52,353 bases of DNA, taken from positions 1-52,353 of the forward strand of contig JAPEVF010000308.1 of NCBI GenBank assembly GCA_029747585.1. Direction: 5' to 3'. Position 1 is the stretch's first letter. Each line of letters begins with the position of its first letter. Origin of the DNA: Pleurotus djamor (taxonomy: Eukaryota; Basidiomycota; Agaricomycetes; Agaricales; Pleurotaceae). Position numbers and translations under genes: made by a program. Positions 44,986-52,353 of this stretch are shown in pieces. The notes beneath the pieces were generated by a model that searched no databases, was not told where the DNA came from, and saw nothing but the letters and a program-made list of their open reading frames with translations.

Positions 44986-45241
44986 TTTGCCCATGTTTCG
45001 CTGCCTTCAGATGTAATTTTTATGACGTATTTATTCATCGCGAATGTTATTTTATCGGACAATGGTGAAATTTATTATCGCATTGTCCTACCGCTTTGCC
45101 ACTGGCCGCGAGGACAATGATGGACGATTCAGTAGCTCAAAAGTGTGGTCGGATATTTATGTAAACATCCACGGAGAGCTTATTCGTGTCCCCTCCCTTC
45201 GCCTCTTGCCTTGTTGCCACGCCTCTTCCGTGGTGTCTATT

Positions 45242-46771
45242 ATGCCTCTCGTCGTCCACGGAAAATCTCTCCTCAGATCGGCCCCTGCAAATTCCAAGAC
45301 CAACATCCCAGTCGAGCTCTTGGTTCAAATCTTCCTCTTCGCTTCTTCAAATGGCACTGGAGGAACAGCCTATCCTACCCTCCAGAAGCTCGCCCTCGTT
45401 TGTAAGAAGTGGCACCAGATCACCCTCAGCAACCACACCTTTTGGAGCCATCTTTCGGGTACGCGACACCCTCCGGTGCTGACCGCTCGGTTATCGCACA
45501 CGCGACACTCGGTTCCCATTGATTATGTCGATGATGAGAAATATTCAAAATGGTACACAGAGGAGTCCAACGACATAAACCGTATCGTTTTTTCGGAACT
45601 TCACCATCTTCGGGTGTTGGTGCTTCCAGTTGACTTGAAGTGCCTTGAGGCTAATAGGGAAATACTCAACACCGACGCCCCCATGCTGGAGGTCCTTCGA
45701 CTCTCGGGGCCTACCTATGCTAATGGCGTCGAACCTCCTTCCTTCCCTACCCTTTTTGGCAGGACAAGACCTCCTCATCTTCGTGAGCTCAAGCTGGAGC
45801 AATTCAGGTTGCCATGGTCCTCCCCCTTGCTCAAAAACTTGACTACTTTGGTCCTTGACTCACAAGTTCGCATCTCCACCTACTCTAAGCTACGGAGAAT
45901 CCTCTACCGTATGCCCTCGCTTCAGATACTGGAGCTCCCTCGTTGTCTTCCCAAGCATTTTCGAGTGTCCGGTCACGACTTTGAAATAAATCTCCCCGAA
46001 CTACGAGCTCTCCGACTTGACGACAATCCCGAGACGATCTTCGTCTTTATCAAAGCTCTGAAGGCGTCGCTTCTATCCTTAAGTATTACTGGCCCATTTT
46101 CAACTACACAATACACGCCGTTATTCGCGCAGTGTGCCCGCCTTTCACCAATGTTCTCTTCGACCACATCTCCATCATATCTGTCTGACATCACCATCCG
46201 TTCCCACCGAGATAAATATGGCATGAGCTACCGAGTTTACGGAGAAAGCAAGGACACGACGCAAGCCGGCGACGCCATGGGTACACTTTCCCTGAATTTT
46301 CTGTTACCTTGGAAAGACCAACAAGGTTTCGTCGCGAAGAGGCTACTCTTCGCACTCCCGCTTGACAAACTTGAGAAAACCCATGTATCCTACGACATGC
46401 AGGACTCCGCCGATTTGTGGATGAAAATCGTTGGGCCCAGTTCGAAATCGCTGAAGACGCTGCACCTGAGCCTAGCCGGGGTGACCCAGTTTTTTAGGGC
46501 ATATGTTCAGTATCTGGATCGGGAGGTTCAGAACGAAGAACATGATGAGGGTCCAGTAGACAGAGCTGAGGGGCTGTTTGACAACCTTAGCACCGTTGTG
46601 TGGCAAAGTGATGGTATGGAGGACATGGCTGCTCTCACACCTTATACTCAAAAGATCGGTGAATTCCGTCGCACCCTATGTAGGCCTCCCTCAAATATAC
46701 ACAGATATACTTTAGTGACCGTATTCCGTCGCACCCTTTCAGCTCATAATATAGCTTATGTACTGGATTAG
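45242..46771 (+). CDS. FB7: F-box-like protein (509 aa)
   Basis: The start at 45242 (MPLVVHGKSLLRS) is preferred. The open frame extends another 66 codons to 45044, but that part is unlike any paralogue and overlaps likely promoter sequence. The F-box-like region reads TNIPVELLVQIFLFASS, then LALVCKKWHQITLSNHTFWS. Shared blocks: LTARLSHTRHSVPIDY, PPHLRELKLEQFRLPWSSPL, RCLPKHF and INLPELRALRL. Near the 3' end, ATTCCGTCGCACCCT is repeated (about 46664-46678 and 46726-46740), so EFRRTLC and VFRRTLS appear twice and the tail is longer than in relatives. The upstream neighbour FB6 ends about 250 nt earlier on the same strand. Confidence 0.8.
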   Translation: MPLVVHGKSLLRSAPANSKTNIPVELLVQIFLFASSNGTGGTAYPTLQKLALVCKKWHQITLSNHTFWSHLSGTRHPPVLTARLSHTRHSVPIDYVDDEKYSKWYTEESNDINRIVFSELHHLRVLVLPVDLKCLEANREILNTDAPMLEVLRLSGPTYANGVEPPSFPTLFGRTRPPHLRELKLEQFRLPWSSPLLKNLTTLVLDSQVRISTYSKLRRILYRMPSLQILELPRCLPKHFRVSGHDFEINLPELRALRLDDNPETIFVFIKALKASLLSLSITGPFSTTQYTPLFAQCARLSPMFSSTTSPSYLSDITIRSHRDKYGMSYRVYGESKDTTQAGDAMGTLSLNFLLPWKDQQGFVAKRLLFALPLDKLEKTHVSYDMQDSADLWMKIVGPSSKSLKTLHLSLAGVTQFFRAYVQYLDREVQNEEHDEGPVDRAEGLFDNLSTVVWQSDGMEDMAALTPYTQKIGEFRRTLCRPPSNIHRYTLVTVFRRTLSAHNIAYVLD

Positions 46772-47337
46772 CTTTCTTGTTCAACTATTAGATCCACGTC
46801 ACTATACAAGCAAGTTCGGCGTCCCAACCTCGTCCGCAGTGAACACCGCTCCCCAGAAAAGGAGACCAAAAGGGGGTTTGCTAAGTCAGAAGTTGCTTTC
46901 ACACGATCAGCCTCGCTTTCCCACACTAGTAAAAAAGGACTTGGTATGTCTCGCCCCATCTTCCCGTGTCAACAAGAACTTCGTTTTCATTCGCTCCCCT
47001 TCGCGGTCGACTTTTGCACTACGCGATGAATGGCGCGTTTCAATCTTTCAAATCATCCAAGTCCCGTGCCGGCCTCGACTCTGTCCAAATTTCTCTGTCA
47101 TGTTTCTCTGTGATGTATGTGTTCAGCCGTTTGCGGCCAGCCTTCAGATTCGAGTCAGTCCTCTTAAATACCTTTCTGATGTCTTTCTGACGAATTCTAT
47201 GCTCAGTATCGCGACCCTTAGGCTTCAGGACAAGCCAGAACTGCGCGTGAATCAGCACCTCCCAAAACCTCAATCCCCGAGGTGTCGGGAAATTATTTGT
47301 GACCATAGGAGCCAACGGAAGCAGCGGAGGTGCATGG
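46772..47337. other. intergenic, no gene seen
   Basis: Space between FB7 and the first NmrA-like gene. Open frames here (for example 46758-47408) lack any feature and end in the promoter of the next gene. Confidence 0.5.
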
Positions 47338-47345
47338 TATATAAG
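47338..47345 (+). promoter_or_regulatory. TATA box of NmrA-like gene 1
   Basis: TATATAAG, 56 nt before the ATG at 47401. Confidence 0.6.
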
Positions 47346-47400
47346 GGCTATCCGCCTCGCTGTCGTTATTCATCCTATACAACCCCTACCCTTCAATCCA

Positions 47401-48537
47401 ATGTCTAAACAACTCGTTCTCATCGTTGGCGCTGCTGGTTATACGGGAGGTGCGATCGCGAAAGCCATTCTCAAGGAAAATAACTTTGTGAGTTTCGTCG
47501 CCTCTTCAGTGTCATTCGGTTCTCATGCTTCACTGTTTCGTCACAGCGACTAGCTATCTTAATTCGGGAGGCGTCGACTTCCAAACCTATCGTCAAAGAG
47601 CTCGTCGAAGCTGGTGCGGAATTGAGGGTCGGCGACATCACCGAGAGCCCTGAAAAGATCGAAACCAGTCTCCAAGGTGTCGACATTGTAATCTCTACGG
47701 TCCTTGCGTTCGTCGATCAGAAACCTCTCATCGACGCTGCGAAGAAAGCTGGCGTAAGCCGCGTTATCCCTTCGGATTTTGGCCCTTCTGCTCCTCGTGG
47801 GGTCATGTCCATGCACGATGTCGTAAGTTTCACCATGTTCGCCCAGAGGATCGTCATTCACCTCAGATTTCTTTGTAGAAACTCGACATACGAGACTACA
47901 TCAAGTCTCTCGGCCTTGGTTATACCTTCGTTGAGGTGGGATGGTGGCTCTCCGGTCTCTTCCCAAGACCTCACTCCGATCGAAACACCCTCATCACCCC
48001 CAAGTACTACTTCGGACACAAAGAGCAGAAACAAGTATGGTCTACGCTCCCGACGATCGGTGCATTCGTAGAACGCATCATCAGAGATCCACGGACGCTC
48101 AACCAAACCATCGTCGTGAACAATGGCGAGGTGACTCTGGAGGAAGTGTGGAATCTCTCAGAAAAGGTTTCAGGGGAGGATTTCTCTGACTACTACTTGG
48201 TGAGCAATAGCTTTACTTCGGTGTTCACCTGATGACCTAATGTCAATCTCGATCTCTGTTTGTATAGGTCCCTGAAAAGGTGCTTCAAGAAGCAAGGGAG
48301 CAAAACGCAAATTGGGGCAAGAAGGTCGTCGCTGACTACGCGTACAGTTTGTACGTCCGTGGTGACAATACTCTCGCAAATGCCGAAGCTGCGGGTGCCA
48401 TTGATGGTCGAAAGCTATACCCAGACATTCCTTATCCAGACGTTGAAGAGGAAACGAAGGCCTTTTATGCCGATCCAAAGGCTCTGGAGTACGCGTTCCC
48501 TGAGGAGGTCTTGCTGGATGTTTTGAAGCCCGAGTAA
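47401..48537 (+). CDS. NmrA-like / isoflavone-reductase-like NAD(P)-binding protein 1 (317 aa)
   Basis: Exons: 47401-47487, 47547-47822, 47879-48199 and 48268-48537. The introns are 59, 56, 56-68 nt class (third 68 nt), all phase 0. The N-terminus MSKQLVLIVGAAGYTGGAIA carries the GxxGxxG dinucleotide loop (Gly10, Gly13, Gly16). Later landmarks are GDITESPEKI, VISTVLAFVDQKPLIDAAKK and IPSDFGPSAPRG (residues 103-114). This is the arrangement of the atypical SDR/NmrA and phenylcoumaran-benzylic-ether/isoflavone reductase group. Members are NADPH-dependent reductases or redox sensors, and I cannot tell which applies here. It is intact. It forms a direct tandem with gene 2 (49219-50360), which has the same exon lengths. 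Confidence 0.9.
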
Positions 48538-49165
48538 CTTGCGGGTAGCTTTGAATCCACCTACCACATATTTATCTAGTACATGGCTTTACGCCCTAAT
48601 GCATGTCGACATATTAGCAGAAATTCGCACCCGAAGGCATTGTTGAAGCTCCGCTTCCGCGGCGAGCACAGATTGAGATGACAGTTTCCAGAGAATTATC
48701 CTCGAAATAAAACGACCTTGACTAGTGACTGACTTAGCAGCATCCCATCGTTCACACGCTTAGTTGCGCGATTCTCCCACGCTAGGATTACCTTGGACGC
48801 GTTCTTTCAACTTTCAACCGAACACGTCTCAGTCTCCTCTTCAAGCTTCAGGCCGTCTTGCTCAGGATCTGCTCGGGCGACCTCAGCGCCAGCAGCCACT
48901 TTGAAGCTACATCTCTTCATGCTCATGAATGACACACAGCCCGTCCTGGCGATTGGCGCATCGTATGATTGAGTTGCGACTGGTGGGGCCAATCCTGCCA
49001 ACCTGGAACCTAGGCCTCTGGCCTTGACAACCTCACCAAGTCGTGATCATCTGACGATTCCTTAGTGAAGTATGGGCTCATCGTCAACCTGTACTGTGAA
49101 TCAGCTTTCCACCACCGATTTCCCGGAGCTTCGGGAAATGACTTGATTCAGCCAGAAGAGGACAA
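48538..49165. other. intergenic between the NmrA-like genes
   Basis: No gene. It must hold the 3' end of gene 1 and the promoter of gene 2. The minus-strand frame at 48807-49001 has no support. Confidence 0.5.
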
Positions 49166-49173
49166 TATAAAAG
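49166..49173 (+). promoter_or_regulatory. TATA box of NmrA-like gene 2
   Basis: TATAAAAG, 46 nt before the ATG at 49219. Confidence 0.6.
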
Positions 49174-49218
49174 ACCTGCAGTTCGAATCGATGGATCGCC
49201 AGCTACACTTTCTCTATC

Positions 49219-50360
49219 ATGTCTAAACAACTTGTTCTCATTGTCGGCGCCGCTGGATACACTGGGGGCGCAATCGCCAGGGCCATCCTCAAGGAAAATA
49301 ATTTGGTTCGCTTAACAGTTTCAATAGTCCGGTGGAAGTTGCTCAGTTACGGTATTTCTATTCTAGCGATTGGCCATCTTAATACGAAAGGCATCTACTT
49401 CCAAGCCCACCGTGAAAGAGCTTGTCGAAGCCGGCGCAGAGCTGAGGATTGGCGACATCACCGAAAGCCCTGAAAGGATCGAGTCTCACCTTCAAGGGGT
49501 CGACATCGTGATCTCAACGGTGCTCGCATTTGTCGACCAGAAACCGTTGATTGACGCTGCGAAGAAAGCCGGCGTAAGCCGTTTTATCCCTTCAGACTTC
49601 GGTCCTACTGCTCCTCGCGGGTCCATGTCCATGCACGACCTCGTAAGTTACATCACGAACATTCTTAGCATTCAACGCATTGATGAAGTCCCCCTTTTTC
49701 GTCGCAGAAACTTGACATCCGTGAATATATCAAGTCTCTTGGTCTTGGACATACGTTCGTGGAGGTGGGATGGTGGCTCCCCGCCATGTTCCCAAGGCCC
49801 CACTCCGACCGAAATACCCTCCTTACGCCGAAGTATTACATCGGCAGCAAACAGCAGAAGGTGGTCTGGTCTACACTTCCGACGATCGGAGCCTTTGTCG
49901 AACGCATCATAAGAGACCCAAGGACGCTCAACCAAACTATCGTCGTCCACAATGGAGAGATCACCCCAGAGGAGGTGTGGAAAGTTGCTGAGAAGGTTTC
50001 TGGAGAGGATTTCTCCGACTATTACCAAGTCAGTACCAGATTTACTCTTCATCTAGGGAGAGCTCTGACTAAGGCGCTACCTGTGTACAGGTTCCCGAGA
50101 AGGTTATTCAAGAAGCCAGTGCGCAAAATGCGAACTGGGCTAAGAAGGTTACCGCGGAATATGGTCGCAGCCTCTACATCCTTGGTGACAATACGCTGGC
50201 CAACGCTGAGGCTGCGGGTTCCATCGATGGTCGAAAATTGTACCCAGACATCCCTTACGCCAATGTTGAAGAGGAGGCCAAGGCGTTCTATGCTGACCCC
50301 AAAATTCCGGAGTATGCGCTGCCGGAGAACGATTTGATTGATGTCTTGAAGCCCGAGTGA
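49219..50360 (+). CDS. NmrA-like / isoflavone-reductase-like NAD(P)-binding protein 2 (317 aa)
   Basis: Exons: 49219-49305, 49367-49642, 49708-50028 and 50091-50360. They are 87, 276, 321 and 270 nt, exactly as in gene 1. The introns (61, 65 and 62 nt) differ in length and sequence from those of gene 1. The first donor is GTTCGC rather than GTGAGT. The protein begins MSKQLVLIVGAAGYTGGAIA, identical to gene 1 over that stretch, and keeps GDITESPERI, VISTVLAFVDQKPLIDAAKK and IPSDFGPTAPRG. Differences concentrate in the last exon (for example EYGRSLYILGDN versus DYAYSLYVRGDN). It is a tandem duplicate under coding constraint, likely an NADPH-dependent reductase with a changed substrate or expression. 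Confidence 0.9.
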
Positions 50361-51224
50361 TTACTGTATTCATAATTCGTTTTTGTACAAGTACTGGGAC
50401 GGCTGCCTGTGGTGCATTTTCACGGCTCTAGTACTTGAACGGTAGTAATTCGTTGATCGTTCACATATTCAAGATGCAATACGCTACGACGCAGGAGTCG
50501 CGGTCGAAGTCCTTTGGAACGATGTCTTGGTGAAAAGTAACTTACACCTTAGCAGTCTTCCTGTGCTCAACGAGACCGCCAACTCCAGCGAGCAAGAAAA
50601 ACAGGAACAAAACATCAAATACAGTGGGGGCATCATCTCTATGAACAAAATACATTACGAACCGGGCAGACGTACGAACTCAGAACGAAACGCCAGGGTC
50701 TGGGATGTAATTTAAGGAAGAAGGGGGCGGTACTGGAGATAAAGAATATCCATCCGTGAATCCGTGGAACGTAAATAGATCGGAAACATGGACAACGACA
50801 ACAAGAAGCAAGATAAGTAAGAAAAAAAGGAAATTTGTTAAAGGCTACAGAGGGGCTGATAGAGATATAGATATATACTGGGCAAACCAAGAGCGAGGTT
50901 GAGTTTAAGAGTCGAGGATGTAAGGTAGGAAAAACGAGACGAGACGATATATGGCTACAGTGGGTGAGGCAAAACATTGATGCGTATATGGTTATCGTTA
51001 TGATATGTGAGATCGTATGCAAAAGGAAAGATGTCAATCAAACAAGGGATTGTAGAGTGACGATGAGTATGGTGAAGGGGTGGTTATTAAAAGGATAAGC
51101 GGGTATGGGCATGGCAAGCAGGGAGAGGACAGCAAGAGCGAACAAGGGAAGAGCTGAGGAAACCAGCCCGCACCAACAAACGAAGAACGAAGTATCAGGG
51201 TTCGTCGCGCAGCGAGAGACTACT
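50361..51224. other. intergenic, no gene seen
   Basis: Convergent 3' region between NmrA-like gene 2 (plus) and the right-end gene (minus). It is AT-richer than the genes, with purine-rich tracts at 50700-50900. Open frames here have no recognisable content. Confidence 0.5.
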
Positions 51225-52117
51225 TCAAGCCCAAGTTTGGGTCTGGGCCGCGGAAGCATCCCACTGCTCGAAGCCTTGTGCATGGACCTGGTCTGCGAAA
51301 ATCGCACCATCGTACGTCGCGAGAGACCCCATTGGCACGCCGCAGCCCTGAGTCTGGTCAACCAAAGGATGAGCGGGGTGTTGGTACAAAGAGGCTTGCG
51401 GATGAGCGTAGACGTTCGCTTCGGCTTCAGCGCCAAATGAAGGAGCTTCGACCTCGTACGATGTGTCGTAGGTCAAACCAGGATCATACCCATCAACACC
51501 AGCGCCCATACCACCCGCTTCCACGGGGAGGTTCATCTGGGAATGCGAAGCATCGTATGGGACAACTTCCGACGGAGAAACGTCATGAGCCCACGTATTC
51601 GAAGCTGCTGCCACGGTATTGTTCGCTTGGATTGACGTAGGAGGGTACCATGCACCCATTGGATGAACTTCTGGTAGAGGCTGTGTCGATGAGGCGCTTG
51701 ACAAAGCTCCATATGAAGAACTGGAATGATCGTTCGCCCCGAGGTCGTACTCGCTAGAAGATGAAGAAGCTGATGCTGTGTTGATAGTAGGATCATGTTG
51801 CATATGTTCTTGGGCGTGTGGGAGGACATCAAGTGGTCCTAGAGCTTGGGGTGGGAGACTATTCATCATGGAGTGTATACCGAACGGATGAGCGCTCGGG
51901 GGTGACATGGAAGAGGTGTCGTGTTTGTTGCTGCCATTATTACCGAAAGGCGATGAGAAACCGAATGATGAATCAAAGAACGTGGATTCGAAGAGCGATG
52001 TGTCCGGCTCAGGGAGGGGAGAATGGTCACGGATGTAGGGGAGGGATAAGTCATCGCCTACTGTCCAAGAACGAAAAAGATCAGGACGAGCACTGGATGC
52101 TCTCCGCTGGCCTAGCA
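51225..52117 (-). CDS. low-complexity Ser/Ala/Pro-rich protein, C-terminal part (5' end missing)
   Basis: The frame is open from a stop at 51225 (ending AAQTQTWA) upstream into the unresolved bases at 52117. It covers the track's 227 residues plus about 70 more. The N-terminal visible part reads GQRRASSARPDLFRSWTVGD, which includes an RRAS basic site suited to phosphorylation. After LPYIRDHSPLPEPD comes a long region rich in Ser, Ala, Pro, Gly, His and Tyr, without a globular domain. Such tails are common in fungal transcription factors, but no DNA-binding domain is visible, so that is only a guess. A CAG before the TAGGCGATG codons could be a splice acceptor, so the upstream 20 codons are less certain. 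Confidence 0.55.
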
Positions 52118-52353
52118 NTCATTCNATANAAANNNGNGATCAGGAAGGAAATTCAGAAATGTGTATTTTGTTACAAGGACTAAGTACTGCACCGGATAGA
52201 CAATAAAGGCGAAATGTATGAATCCCCGGCTCTGCCCCTGTTTCCTTCGAATGGTCGAACCGAGCGTGAGGTAGTCGAGCACTAAGACATCCACATGTCT
52301 CTTTACGCGCTGCTTTGGCACAAACTTTCTTTCGACGATGAATCGATGACGAG
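52118..52353 (-). other. damaged assembly and possible partial exon
   Basis: Nine N bases lie between 52117 and 52134. From 52352 down to about 52140 one minus frame is open (RKFVPKQRVKRHVDVLVLDY, then LTLGSTIRRKQ). It may be an exon of the 51.2 kb gene or of another gene, but neither splice sites nor a domain confirm it. Confidence 0.25.

Noticed and set aside
45044..45241. 66 extra N-terminal codons of FB7
   Set aside because: Unlike any paralogue and covering likely promoter sequence. The ATG at 45242 gives the expected distance to the F-box.
51038..51436. 132-codon minus-strand frame at the right end
   Set aside because: It overlaps the 3' part of the Ser/Ala-rich gene in another frame and has no features of its own.

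Overview
The window is nuclear DNA of a filamentous basidiomycete, most likely an agaricomycete mushroom. The evidence is a class I hydrophobin, HET-domain genes, large F-box families, SDR and NmrA-like oxidoreductases, GT-AG introns of about 50-75 nt with CTRAY-like branch sites, and TATA boxes 45-120 nt upstream of start codons. There is no bacterial operon structure, CRISPR array, rRNA or convincing tRNA. Single or clustered N bases at 150, 258 and 52117-52134 mark unresolved assembly.

Layout. 1-4.5 kb: mostly gene-free, repeat-rich DNA with one compact four-exon gene for an 83-residue helical protein (3081-3502, minus). 4.5-7.6 kb: a decapitated protein kinase fragment and F-box gene FB1, whose F-box start is broken by a 7-nt insertion. 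8.1-22.1 kb: three HET-domain genes, HET-A (8114-9601), HET-B (12594-14020) and HET-C (20451-22057), all minus, separated by long stretches of decayed duplicated sequence. 22.1-33.9 kb: more decayed duplications plus a pair of closely related F-box genes, FB2 and FB3. 34.0-34.6 kb: a four-exon hydrophobin gene (plus). 35.2-40.8 kb: F-box genes FB4 and FB5 (minus). FB1 and FB4 are the two copies of a segment of about 2.1 kb. 41.3-42.4 kb: a five-exon SDR gene (minus). 43.5-46.8 kb: F-box genes FB6 and FB7 (plus). 47.4-50.4 kb: a tandem pair of NmrA-like genes with identical exon lengths (plus). 51.2 kb to the right end: the 3' part of a low-complexity, possibly regulatory protein (minus).

How it fits together. 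The left two thirds look like a birth-and-death region: HET genes (a domain tied to allorecognition and programmed cell death in fungi), F-box genes (SCF substrate adaptors) and an unidentified minus-strand family with hydrophobic segments have been copied and have decayed there. The right third is tighter, with complete genes, short intergenic spaces and clear promoters. No shared pathway is evident. The common theme is lineage-specific duplication. Exon models were built by eye from splice signals, reading-frame phase and comparison between paralogues inside the window. They are strongest for HET-A, HET-B, the hydrophobin, the SDR, both NmrA-like genes, FB2 and FB3.
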